In this document: piece by piece, positions 21,289 to 30,686 of the stretch
How the letters are laid out: every line of letters starts with the position of its first letter
How positions within the stretch are numbered: the stretch's first letter is position 1
Assembly (NCBI GenBank): GCA_002077045.2
Contig: KZ111150.1
Span: forward strand, 1,388,369-1,423,801
Direction of reading: 5' to 3'
DNA: 35,433 nt
Source of the DNA: Rachicladosporium sp. CCFEE 5018
Lineage: Eukaryota > Ascomycota > Dothideomycetes > Cladosporiales > Cladosporiaceae
Made by a program: the position numbers and the translations under genes
Notes under the pieces: generated by a model
Told to the model about the DNA's origin: nothing
What the model saw: the letters and a program-made list of their open reading frames with translations, nothing else
Database searches by the model: none

Positions 21289-23007
21289 TCAGACCGTCTC
21301 GCCACACTGGTAACCACCACCCTCACACTCACCTCCTCCGCATATCTCCTCCCAAGTATGATGTGCAGCAACATGCCTCAACGGCCCTATGTCTGTACCT
21401 TGTACAACCCTATTACTCCACGAGTCCGTCGTGCGAACCGTAGGACTTTTCCACAACGATGTCGGCCAATCCCACGACTTCCTATCTCCGCAGAGAAAAC
21501 ACCTGAACGCTGCTCGCTGCCGGCCCTCAGCTGTCGGATTGTTGTGATGAAACCTCTGCACCAGACAGCTGTACCCGATGCGTTTGCTATCTTTAGTGAC
21601 TGCGTGTGAGTGAGGCTTAGTGGGATGGACGTCAGCGGCGTCGACTGTGGTGTGGAAATCGCATTTGTGGCATGTGAGGAGGATTTGTCCAGGTGAGTCG
21701 ACGTCCGTTTCGATCTCCACGGTTGCGAAGCAACTACGGTCCGTGCTGCGCTGGCTGGGCGTGAAAACCATGGAATACGGACTGGCACGGGGTCGGAAAT
21801 TACCCAAGGCGCCGGTATGGGATCGGCTGCTCTCTGCATGTGACGCTCCTACACCTCTGTCCGGTGCACGACCGTCACTCGATTCAGCCCGCGGACGCTG
21901 AGGTGAGAGTGTCAATGACTGCCGTCCATACCGAGCGACCCATCCCTGCAGCCCTCCAGCCAACAGCCGGCAGGGCACACGATTAGGCTCCATAGCGTTA
22001 CGCAAACTCTGTAGCGTGGCAGGCAAGTGCGAGTCAGACTGGGTACTCTTGTCGTAGTACACTATGTAAGCGTAGCTGCGGTGCATATAGAAGGAATCTC
22101 TCTCCGGCGCCGGACATGACGCTGAGCTTTCTTGTATGTCAGTGAGGCTGACCGCGGGTCGTAGGATCGTGAGCTCGATGCATATAATAGCCGATGCATT
22201 CATGTGACCATTATCGAAGTTGGCACGTGGCCGTACGTCAATGAGCAGAACACGGCTTCGTTCCAGAAGATCGAAGAGCTGCTCACTAGTCACCATCCGC
22301 GACTTTCGTGCGGGTCTTTCAGCCGGCGCATCAGACGCTGGCGGAAGGGGTGCAGTTTCGAGCACAGTTGGAGATATAGCTGCAAGAGCAGAACCCTCTA
22401 CTGTTGGTGCTATAAGAGGCGTAGGAACCGAATTTTGCACGGTAGAGTCCGTTGAGTGCAGCGCGCCGACTCGCGCTGCGAACGGCCTCGAGGTCTTGGG
22501 TACAGATCCAAAGATGGAGTTCAGGAAACGGTCAATTTGATAAAATCCGCAGGACGGACCCCCTTGACACGCCCCATGCGCCGCTGAAGTACACCGGCGT
22601 GTCGGAGTTGCTGCGATCGTCAGGTTGCCAGAGCTCCGTGCTGCGGGTGTTGTGGCCGTAGGGAATGCAGGTCTCAGAGGCAAGGCTGGTGCCGTGGTTA
22701 ACGGTGCGGTCTGTGCGAGTCTTTGGAAGAGTCCATCCAGAGCACTGACGGATCCGTCTCGTGTCGCGGTAGTGTAGGCGGCCAATTGGGTGTGATTAGG
22801 GTGAACCGTATACGACGGTGCGGAGACGTTTAGCAATTGAATCACCGTCGACTGGAGCGTGATGATATGCTGCATGAGCTGCATGCGACTGATGTCTAGA
22901 CCGTGTCAGCGGTGTCCATCTCAACCCTAAAGCCGCAGCTTGATTAGCGACCTACCATCGCCTTCATCGAACCGCCTGCCGAGTCTTCGAAAGTCTGCGT
23001 CATATTC
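21289..23007 (-). CDS. Rhodanese / Cys-His-rich chimeric protein, paralogue B; 5' exon truncated against ELP4
   Basis: Exon 2 (22895-21289) is preceded by a 60-nt intron (GTAGGT...CTGAC...TCTAG, phase 1) and a short exon, 23007-22956, reading EYDADFRRLGRRFDEGD, which matches EYDVGLRYMGGAFAEGD of paralogue A at the same intron position. Upstream of this the paralogue sequence stops and ELP4 coding begins, so no normal start exists; the first ATG in frame is 22884. Residues ~197-325 from that Met form a rhodanese domain of the Doa4/USP8 kind (LLIDVRPRANFDNGHM, SAIICIE, LLAGGLQGW). The catalytic Cys position reads YYDKST, so it should not transfer sulfur. The C-terminus carries CHKC, CxxxxFH, RCFLC, HHTWEEIC and CGETV. 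Role unknown; a binding or scaffold function is likelier than catalysis. It could also be a non-functional duplicate. Confidence 0.68.
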
Positions 23008-24224
23008 GAACCTTCGCAGCTTCCTTCTGTGCTTCTTGGTCACCTTCGACCGGCGGCAGACTGAACTCTGCAATCGCGAATTTCCTGCGACTCAGCGTGA
23101 AGGCTAGATCTTCGCCAATGCTATTTCCCGCACCTGCACCTCCCTCGCCACGATCAGTAGCGAGAGGCAACTTCAGCACTTTCACAAGTCCCTGTGGCCG
23201 CTCCTCTTTCGCACTCTTCGCATCACCTGTAGACTGAATTCCTTCGCTCTGGTGCGGGAAAGGTGTCACTTCCAGTACACCTTCCACGAGCGTCTCCAGC
23301 GTGCGTACCAACGCGGTGTTGCGTGGAAACAGTGTCAGAGGTAGAGTGAGCATTGCAGTGAGCTGGCTCGGGTACTGGCGAAGTAGTGCTCGTAGCCCAT
23401 GTAGGAAACGCACTACATGCTCTGGACTGGCGCAGTGAGGTGGGTACAGAGCTGGTGACAACAGAGCGGGCATGACAAGTCTATGCACAGTGCCCTTCGC
23501 TGCACTTGCCAGCCGCTGAGTAATATTGCTCAAGATCAGCAAGAAAGGCTCGCTAGATGCCGCTGCGATCGAGATGTGATTGATCTCCGGCGGTGAGGGC
23601 GCGACAAGCCGCTTCGTGAGATCGAAGGTGTGGCAAAAGGGAATCTCTTGCTTTGCATTCGGAGTCTGAGACGAAAGCGCACCAAGGGAACGGTCAGGAA
23701 GAGCTATACTTACCTGTCAGCACTAAGCCGACCATACACTGGAACGCAGTCCCTCAGCAAATGTACGAACCTCTTTCGCCGGCCTGTCCAAGCCTTTCGT
23801 AGCGCCACGCGATCTTCATCCGTTCTTGCGCCGCAAGATCGGGCTCCTCTCCAGGTGCAGTGTCCTCGGTCTTCTGATACCTAGCCTCAGCGACTCCAGG
23901 TAATTCCCTCACCCAGCCCTCGCCCATGCCGACCACATGTACTGTGTGACCTTGCAAGATGCCCTCTGCAGCATAGTACCGTAGCAACGCTCCAGCGTAG
24001 TCCGTTGTGCCATGCTCGCTAATGAGTATGCTGGAGCCCAGTATCAGCCCTCCATGCCCGCCTAGGAGCCCGTCCAGTGACGCAGTACCCGTGGACGTGG
24101 TGGTATGCGAAGTCAACGGCGACGATCGCGTGCCGGGTGCTTGCGAGAACCTAGACGCATCGTCCGCTGGCGGCGCACCTCCCCTTGGACTTCCTAGGGG
24201 AATATTGCGCTTCCTGAACGCAAT
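23000..24224 (-). CDS. ELP4: Elongator complex subunit ELP4 (PAXNEB family), with ATT at the start position
   Basis: Two coding blocks on the minus strand, 24224-23771 and 23646-23000, join in phase (phase 1) to 366 codons. The first shows the RecA-like Elp4 fold: TSTGTASLDGLLGGHGG, SILISEHG, YYAAEGILQGHTVHVVG, MKIAWRYERLG. The second shows PFCHTFDLTKR, LLSPALYPP, RFLHGLRALLR, LTAMLTLPLTLFPR and FSLPPVEGD. Elp4 with Elp5 and Elp6 forms the hexameric ring of Elongator that supports wobble-uridine modification of tRNAs. The family start MxFRKRN appears as ATT-GCG-TTC-AGG-AAG-CGC-AAT, with an ATT in place of ATG and a stop (TAG) only five codons before it. The C-terminus ends AAKVRI just inside the border with the neighbouring duplicate and seems cut short. 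The gene may use a near-cognate start, an unseen upstream exon, or be impaired. Confidence 0.83.
23647..23770 (-). other. Composite intron in ELP4, candidate spliceosomal twin intron
   Basis: The 124 nt between the two ELP4 coding blocks contain a perfect 48-nt inner intron at 23713-23666 (GTAAGT, CCTGAC, CTCAG). Using that inner intron alone cannot join the frames: the left block runs into a TGA. Removing it first brings GCTGACAG to ~20 nt before an AAG, and the outer pair (GTTCGT at 23770, AAG at 23649-23647) then joins the coding blocks in phase with a Glu codon at the junction. Confidence 0.45.
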
Positions 24225-24662
24225 GTCCGTGCTTTCAAACTATTAACGCGGTGGTATTTGATGAGAGGATGTCAAGTAGTAAGAGACCGGCAAGGGAAAG
24301 GCTTGGCACGCTCAGCGATACCGAGATATCATCAAGTACCATTTGCTCTTCACACATATTAGTGCGCGTTACAGCAATATTAGCAAAGTGCTCGATCAAC
24401 TGACCACTTGTACAAAAAGAGAGTTGGTTGAATCGTGTTTCAAGCTGCCACGACAAAGTCTACAAACAACCCGAAGGAATCCTTAGCGCACGCCACAAGA
24501 TGCAGTGCGCCCGCTTCGCAGTGGACGAGACAACCTCTCATCAGATGCGTTGGGCTCCTCAGCTCCTTCGCTGCGTGGTGTGCCCTCATCAATGTCATTC
24601 CTGAGCTGACTGACGCGTTGAGAGACCTCCATATGCTTACATAGCCGAGCTAGCGAGCCATC
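24225..24662. other. Divergent intergenic region between ELP4 and the membrane-protein gene
   Basis: These 438 bp hold the promoters of two divergent genes. I see AT-rich patches around 24290-24420 but no clear TATA box and no gene. If ELP4 has a hidden first exon with a normal ATG, it should be here. Confidence 0.45.
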
Positions 24663-26218
24663 ATGAGCACAACTAATGTCCATTCAAAAACATCGTACTC
24701 CTCCGTCGAGACCACGGACACGACGAGCATTCAACCCACCGAACCTCGCAACAGCAGATGGCACGCTCAGCGCACTCATCGACTCGTCGGCCTCGCACCA
24801 ACCTTATGCTTCGTCGTGCTGTTGGCAGCCCTGCTCGTCCTGCGTGACAGCAGCAGCAGCACCGCAAACGGTGCGCAAGTAGGGTGCGATGCGAGCGGCA
24901 ACATCTGGGTGTCTGCTTCAGGGCTCACCACGATACCTTCGCGGTGGGACCCGAACTATACGCTTGCCATTACACTAGCATTCGGATCTTTAAGCTACAA
25001 TGCAGTCAGAATCATTGACGAAGTCTGGAATTTGTTCATTGGGCGAGGCAGTCAACTACTGGGAGGCGTGATCGTCTTCAGTATCTTTCGAGCGCCCATC
25101 GCCGAAGCTTTCAGAACATTGGCACATCCGCCCTACAGGACGACACTGGCGATGCAGTATTCGACAGTCTCACCAGCTTCGCTCTGGCGGTATGTCGCTG
25201 ATGTCCCTGGCTTCATTTCACGACGTGCAAGTCCGACCGACCGCTCTACGGGCAGAAACGCAGCTCTAGCAACTGCACTGTTGTCAATCTCGACGTTGAT
25301 GGTGATGATCACCCCGACTTGGCTTTCTGCAATGACTGGATACCAGGCTTTGCAAACACCAGTGATGCCATGGACGAACGACACATACATATCCTTAGAC
25401 AATTTGTCGTCATGTGTGATGCTGATAGCCGACGGCGACCGAGTTGGCTTGAGCCAAAACTACTGCGTAGGTTTTGACGGCGATATTTTGCGTGATCTCA
25501 AGACTTGTGAGTAGTACGCAGCAGCATTGGTCCGATATCAAGCGCTAAATACTATGTCGCGATCACAGATACGGCTAGCATTGGGCCTCTGGTCCCCTCG
25601 TCACTCGACGACCTTAGCTGTAGCGTCACGCATATATATCGAGGAGTCAACCACGGCGAGTACGGTTGTCCTTACTGGACATCTTTTCACGTCGCAAGCA
25701 ACTTTACCCACGACGGACATACTTATCAGCTCGACAACAACACGCTCACACTTTCGTCCCTCATCGTTGCTAACGATACCAACGGCAATTACATTGTGTC
25801 CATCGACAGTGAACATGCATCTGTGTTCATCTACGACGGCAAGATTTTGACTCCGAATGATTTCCTTCAAGCAGGCATGTGTCAGCCGCAAAGGACATAT
25901 CAGTGGGGTTTCTCCTTCCTGCTACTCTTCGCGTTTCTGGTGACCATGATCGTGCTCTCGCTTACCCTATACATATACCGCTGCTATGGATGCAGACCTT
26001 CTGGCCGTGAGGAGACCACAGAAGTCTTTGGGCCCTTCAGAACAGCGATTGTGGTAGCGGACCGCGTCCGTGCCGATCTTGGGGACGCCGTGCAGGGCAT
26101 GTCTGAGAAGCAGATTCAAGTAGAGTTGGCCGCTCGACAGGGGCCTCTGCGGACTTCGTCATGGCTCGCCGAGAAGGGAGCGCGAATCATGCGACGACCA
26201 GCACGTCGGAATGGCTGA
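24663..26218 (+). CDS. Unrecognised fungal multi-pass membrane protein, 2 exons
   Basis: Exon 24663-25506 and exon 25569-26218 are joined by a 62-nt intron (GTGAGT...ATCACAG, phase 1) and give 497 aa. A polar N-terminus is followed by a first membrane segment (residues ~43-62, LVGLAPTLCFVVLLAALLVL). Further hydrophobic segments lie around 98-110, 133-145 and 198-220. A long probably extracellular or lumenal loop follows, with several Asn-X-Ser/Thr sites (NDT, NLS, NFT) and Cys residues, then a strong last membrane segment (WGFSFLLLFAFLVTMIVLSLTL). The cytosolic tail has Gln/Arg-rich helices and ends ARRNG. The layout matches a fungal family of uncharacterised surface or vesicle membrane proteins, but I cannot name it. 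Codon use and splicing look like the neighbours. Confidence 0.75.
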
Positions 26219-27058
26219 TGATGTGCCAGTGGACTCGGCGACTTTTCACTCAGGCAACGATTGAGCATGCCCAAACCCGCTGGAACTCTCGACGCATCCT
26301 TTGAACCCGATCGCCTTCACGTGATCGGATACATCTAGTGGCAGAGGATGGTAGGGACAGTCCGGACGCTCCTTGGCGGCATGTTGGACATACGATGGAT
26401 GCAAGTCAGGTTTAGACAGATATATCTTGCGCAGACATCTAATTCGGAGCAGTGATGTCGGCTGGATACCACTCTCGATAGATGGCAAGTTTGACAGAAC
26501 CAGTCAAGAGGATTGCTCTGGGCTCGAGTCTCAGGACGGAGACAGGATCTCAACATAAGGGCATCCACAACGCTTCGCTAAGAACAGGGACGAGCATAGG
26601 CTAGGAGTCCAGGAAAGGTCCTATAGCGAGACCGACCGGGACAAGCACTCTGGGCTCCAGCGGTCCCCTTGAGACTTGACGCTTGGGGGAGGGGCGACTG
26701 AGATGTTCAGATAAACGGCGTGTGGGCGTTTCTTGTCCGTCTCGTGCTGCTCCCACGAGTCGCACATTACATGATACCTACTAAGAGCTACATGGCATGC
26801 CACGTAATGCGTCCCAGTCCTTCTAACGTGAAGCGGGTGGTAATGTCGTGCAAAAGGGCGGACCTGATTCCGCGAGTGCCTCGGCCCAGATGACCAGCAC
26901 CCATACCTACTTTCATCATGTTGGGTAGAAGCTTGGTGTTCGACTCGCTGCCACGGTCGATTCTATTGATCAAGCGAATTTGGAAGATGGAAGCACTGGA
27001 ACGATGACCTTATAAACTGATCCCGTGACTTGCCTGACTTCGCTATACCTCCACCGCC
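26219..27058. other. Intergenic region upstream of the acyltransferase
   Basis: 840 bp without a recognisable gene. Short open frames on both strands have no domain features. The right end has a TATA-like box (separate entry). Confidence 0.5.
27011..27016 (+). promoter_or_regulatory. TATA-like box upstream of the acyltransferase
   Basis: TATAAA lies 43 bp before the ATG at 27059. The spacing suits a core promoter with a very short 5' UTR, or it may be a chance match. Confidence 0.3.
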
Positions 27059-29488
27059 ATGTCCAACCCCACCTCCTTGCCCCCAAGCGACTCCCCTCCC
27101 GACCTCGTCCTCCAAGGCTCCTCCCTCTCCCTCCACCCCTCCGGTATCGACACTGGTACGCGCGGCGAACGCGAGCTCCTCGAACCCTTTACCCGCTTCC
27201 GCACCGCGCCTCTCACTGCTCTACAAGAATTCGGCCAACACGTCAACGGCACAGGATGGCGCAGCTACGACAAGATCATCGGGAAGGAGATCTTCTACCC
27301 CGGCTTCAGCGAGAATATGATCCGGATGGTCATGGCGCAGCCGAAGCTCAAGCGGAAAATATCGGATCTGGCGGGGAAGAGGATGGAGGTGGAGTTGCAG
27401 GAGGGGAGGCTGGGGCCCATTGGGTTAGAGGGGGAGGAGACGGCGTGGAGGGGGAAGAGGGCGAGGAGGAAGGACGAGTTGGAGGGGCAGTTGGCGGGTG
27501 TGGCTGAGAAGTGGGTAGGGGAGATGATTTGTAAGATGGAGTCGAAGTATTTCATTCGAGGGGCGTACTATTTCGCGACGCAACTGCTCACACGAGCGTA
27601 TCATCAGGGCATTCACGTCAATAGCGAGGAGGTTTTACAGTTGCGGCGAGTGGCGGACGAGGCGGCGAAGAAAGGTCAGAGCATTCTGTTCCTGCCCTGT
27701 CATCGCAGTCATGTGGACTATGTCTCGCTGCAGCTGATCTGCTATCGACTTGGTCTGGCTTTACCTACAGTCGTGGCTGGAGACAACCTCAACTTCCCTG
27801 TTGTTGGCGCTTTCCTGCAACATGCAGGTGCCATGTGGATACGCCGAAGCTTTGGCAACGATCAGCTTTACATAACGCTCGTACAATCATATATTGACAC
27901 CCTCCTGCAGAACGGTCATAACCTGGAATGCTTCATCGAAGGCGGCCGATCTCGGACTGGCAAGCTACTACAGCCCAAGTTTGGCTTCCTGAGCTTTGTG
28001 CTCGACAGCGTCATGTCTGGCAGCGTTAAAGATTGCTTAATAGTGCCCGTCAGTACGCAGTATGATAAGGTTATCGAAGTCGACAGCTATGTGTCCGAGC
28101 TACTCGGCCAACCCAAGAAGTCTGAATCGCTTTCCTCCTTCCTCTCGGCATCGAACGTGCTGTCATTGAAGCTCGGACGTGTCGACATGCGCTTCCATGA
28201 GCCTTGGAGTCTCAGAGACTTTGTCACGACACAGCGGAGCAGACTGGTGAAGCAGCCTGATGTCAGCACGCACTCAGAAGACGCATCTTTCCGACGGCGT
28301 CTTCTCACGACGCTTGGCTTCCGAGTGTTGAAAGAGATCAACGACGTCAGTGTGGTTATGCCCACTGCGCTGATCGGTACAGTGCTCCTCACGCTACGCG
28401 GACGAGGTGTCGGAAAACGCGAGCTAGTCCGTCGAGTGAACTGGCTTAGCAACCGCGTCCGCGAGAAAGGTGGCAGACTTGCGCACTTTTCCACTGTCAG
28501 TGCGGACAGCGTGGTAGACCGCGCTTTGGACGTATTAGGACCTAAGCTAGTCGGCCGGGTCGAGGGTCTGCCCGAAGAGACGGTCTTCGCCGAAGATCGC
28601 TTCCAGTTGAGCTTTTATCGCAACATGACAATTCACCTGTTCATCTCGCAGGCCCTGGTCTGCGCAGCAGTCTACACAAAGGTTAAAGCCGGTGGCGGAG
28701 AAGACGCTCAGCATATCTCTTACGCCGAGCTTCGAGAGTATGTACTCTTCCTATCACATCTCTTCCGAGCCGAGTTCATCTTCGACACTCGTCCACTGGA
28801 CGAGAACATCGCAGAAACTTTGCAGGGACTCGAAGCAGACCAAGTTTTGCAGACTACTTCGAAAGACGGCAAAGTCGACACCATCACCCTTCATCCTGTG
28901 GAGCGCAGACTAGGCAGAGAGAACTTCGACTTCTACTGCTTCCTCATCTGGCCCTTCATCGAAGCCGCTTGGCTCGGCGCCATAAGTCTGTTCATGCTCT
29001 CCACTCCACGCGCAGCAAAACACGGAGGCGCATCGGCCTGGCTGCCTCTACCCGCGGTGCAAGACCGAGCTCAGCTGCTAGGCAAGACGCTCTTCCATCA
29101 AGGAGATCTGAGCTACTTTGAGGCCGTGAACAAGGAGGCTCTGAAGAATGCTTACACCAGGCAAGAGGAGGAGAAGACCATCATGGTGAGGCGTGAGAAG
29201 GATGGCGACGCGAAGGCGCCGCCCAAGGTGAGCCTTGCGAGGGAGTGGCAACCGAAGCGAGATGGTGAGGGGGAGCTTGTTCCGGAAGGCAAGCTTTGGG
29301 ACTTCTGTGAGAGGATCGGCCAGGGGAGACTGGAGGGCAAGAGTCGACGAGACAGTGGAGCTGTCGTGAAGAGAGTGCTTGAATTGACTGATAAGGTCGC
29401 TGCTGAGCTATGGATGCCGGAAGACAATGCTGTCTCGGGCAAAAAGGGCCGCAAAAAGTCAGGTGCGGCAATATCTGCGAGACTATGA
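27059..29488 (+). CDS. PlsB/GNPAT-type glycerol-3-phosphate or dihydroxyacetone-phosphate acyltransferase with PTS1-like C-terminus
   Basis: A single exon of 809 aa. The four acyltransferase blocks of the PlsB/GNPAT family are clear: HRSHVDY (His-x4-Asp catalytic pair, residues ~215-220), GAMWIRRSF (~257), FIEGGRSRTGK (substrate-binding block, ~292) and VPVSTQYDKVIE (~329). Helical regions flank the core. The enzyme should acylate the sn-1 position of glycerol-3-phosphate or dihydroxyacetone phosphate, the first step of glycerolipid or ether-lipid synthesis. This differs from the membrane Gat1/Gat2-type enzymes usual in yeasts. The last residues are ISARL; Ala-Arg-Leu fits the peroxisomal PTS1 consensus, and animal GNPAT (DHAPAT) is also peroxisomal through a C-terminal tripeptide. 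Together these favour a peroxisomal DHAPAT-like role, but substrate choice cannot be read from sequence. Confidence 0.85.
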   Translation: MSNPTSLPPSDSPPDLVLQGSSLSLHPSGIDTGTRGERELLEPFTRFRTAPLTALQEFGQHVNGTGWRSYDKIIGKEIFYPGFSENMIRMVMAQPKLKRKISDLAGKRMEVELQEGRLGPIGLEGEETAWRGKRARRKDELEGQLAGVAEKWVGEMICKMESKYFIRGAYYFATQLLTRAYHQGIHVNSEEVLQLRRVADEAAKKGQSILFLPCHRSHVDYVSLQLICYRLGLALPTVVAGDNLNFPVVGAFLQHAGAMWIRRSFGNDQLYITLVQSYIDTLLQNGHNLECFIEGGRSRTGKLLQPKFGFLSFVLDSVMSGSVKDCLIVPVSTQYDKVIEVDSYVSELLGQPKKSESLSSFLSASNVLSLKLGRVDMRFHEPWSLRDFVTTQRSRLVKQPDVSTHSEDASFRRRLLTTLGFRVLKEINDVSVVMPTALIGTVLLTLRGRGVGKRELVRRVNWLSNRVREKGGRLAHFSTVSADSVVDRALDVLGPKLVGRVEGLPEETVFAEDRFQLSFYRNMTIHLFISQALVCAAVYTKVKAGGGEDAQHISYAELREYVLFLSHLFRAEFIFDTRPLDENIAETLQGLEADQVLQTTSKDGKVDTITLHPVERRLGRENFDFYCFLIWPFIEAAWLGAISLFMLSTPRAAKHGGASAWLPLPAVQDRAQLLGKTLFHQGDLSYFEAVNKEALKNAYTRQEEEKTIMVRREKDGDAKAPPKVSLAREWQPKRDGEGELVPEGKLWDFCERIGQGRLEGKSRRDSGAVVKRVLELTDKVAAELWMPEDNAVSGKKGRKKSGAAISARL

Positions 29489-29607
29489 AGAAATGATTGC
29501 AAATGTACATATGTAAACATATACCCGAGGGCAACAGCAGGATGACGCTGCAGCTCTTGCAAGCGCATCCGATCGTAACAGCGTGGACCGAATTCCCAGG
29601 ATCACGC

Positions 29608-30606
29608 CTAGAAAATCATACTCAACGTCTTCCTCACCTCCGGCTCAACCGCTCCCATACTTCTCGTCCCCGAACCCTGTACCTTCATCTGCTTAAACAC
29701 CTTCGCGGGCCTCTGCTTCGTCCTCTTCCCTTCCCCTGCCCCTTCCTCCTCAACCCCACCCTTCGCCCGTCTCTTAATCTCCATCCCCTCCTCCATCTTC
29801 CCCCTCTCCACATCCTCTAGAAAGCCTCGATTCTCCTTCCTAGTCTTCCTAACCTCATCCCTCAACCGCGCCTCCCGCTCCGCATTCTCGGCCGCAATCT
29901 GCTCAGTCAGATGCCCCCACTTGAAACCCCTCAAGTACTTCACATTCCAGAGATCATCGTGATAATACCCGCCTTTCTTCCCGCCAATGCAATTACCGTT
30001 CAGCACTTCGGCCGCGAGTTTGGCGTCACGTTTGGAGACAAATTCGACCCAGCCGTCTGTGAAGCTGTGTTTTTTGTTGCCGCCGCTTTTCTTGCGCGCG
30101 AGGTAGGAGGCGTGGGATTCGGGCGTTAGGAAGATTTTTCCGAGACCGCTGGGGGCGTGCGGCGAGAGGAAGTGTTTCAGGGTGTGGGGTTTCATGAAAG
30201 GGGGTATGCGGGAGATGTAGAGGACACCGGAGCGGCGGGCGGCTTTCTCAGCGCGGGCGACGGATTTGGGGATCGGGCGTTTTGGTGGGCCGGAGAGCGC
30301 TGCTGGCTCTGCGTCTTGATCGTTGTCGTCGTCGTCGATTGTTGCTGGATCGGGGACGCCGTCCTCGTCAAGAAAAGCTAATGCATCGAAGCGAGCGTCC
30401 TGAGGGCCGGCGATGGCTTCCTTGAATAGTGCGCTTTTCTCTGGCACTTCGTCGTTATCCTCATCCGAGGTATCGACCTTGCGCCTCTTCGTCGCTCGCC
30501 CACCTATCGTCGCCCTACCCTCCTCCTCTTCCGATTGATACCCGTCCGACTCTCCTCCATCGCTTTCCTCGGCGTCCAAGAAGTTGTTGCGCTTTGGTAT
30601 GGCCAT
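29608..30606 (-). CDS. ESF2: Pre-rRNA-processing protein ESF2 (ABT1 family)
   Basis: A single exon of 332 aa from ATG 30606 (MAIPKRNNF). The N-terminal ~130 residues are acidic with a nuclear-type basic patch (KRRKVD). An RNA-recognition-motif-like domain of the Esf2/ABT1 kind follows at ~130-240, with GVLYISRIPPFMKP, LGKIFLTPE, DGWVEFVSKRDAK and the closing WNVKYLRGFKWGHLTEQ motif. A charged coiled coil and basic tail end the protein. Esf2 is nucleolar, binds the DEAD-box helicase Dbp8 in yeast and helps U3-dependent 18S pre-rRNA cleavage. Its start is 80 bp from the TYW2 start on the other strand, so the two share a promoter. It is the second SSU-processome factor in the window besides EFG1. 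Identification by the paired RRM and WGHLTEQ region is strong. Confidence 0.92.
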   Translation of the reverse strand: MAIPKRNNFLDAEESDGGESDGYQSEEEEGRATIGGRATKRRKVDTSDEDNDEVPEKSALFKEAIAGPQDARFDALAFLDEDGVPDPATIDDDDNDQDAEPAALSGPPKRPIPKSVARAEKAARRSGVLYISRIPPFMKPHTLKHFLSPHAPSGLGKIFLTPESHASYLARKKSGGNKKHSFTDGWVEFVSKRDAKLAAEVLNGNCIGGKKGGYYHDDLWNVKYLRGFKWGHLTEQIAAENAEREARLRDEVRKTRKENRGFLEDVERGKMEEGMEIKRRAKGGVEEEGAGEGKRTKQRPAKVFKQMKVQGSGTRSMGAVEPEVRKTLSMIF

Positions 30607-30686
30607 TGTTGGGTCTGGGCGCAGAAGTAAATTCTTGCACAGCAAGATACATGAGGTCAAGTTCACCAGCATAAACTTTATGCAAG
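30607..30686. promoter_or_regulatory. Very short bidirectional promoter between ESF2 and TYW2
   Basis: Only 80 bp separate the start codons of two divergent genes, so both 5' UTRs and initiation regions are squeezed into this stretch or reach into the coding sequences. No clear TATA is seen; an AT-rich patch lies at ~30660-30685. Confidence 0.5.

Noticed and set aside
22996..23010. GGTTCGAAT on the minus strand, resembling a tRNA T-arm
   Set aside because: It lies in the ELP4/paralogue B junction coding sequence, with no cloverleaf pairing around it.
19300..23010. Transposable element as the source of the rearranged island
   Set aside because: I see no transposase or reverse-transcriptase motif, no terminal inverted or long direct repeats and no target-site duplication; the L3 fragment and the duplicates can be explained by duplication and repair.
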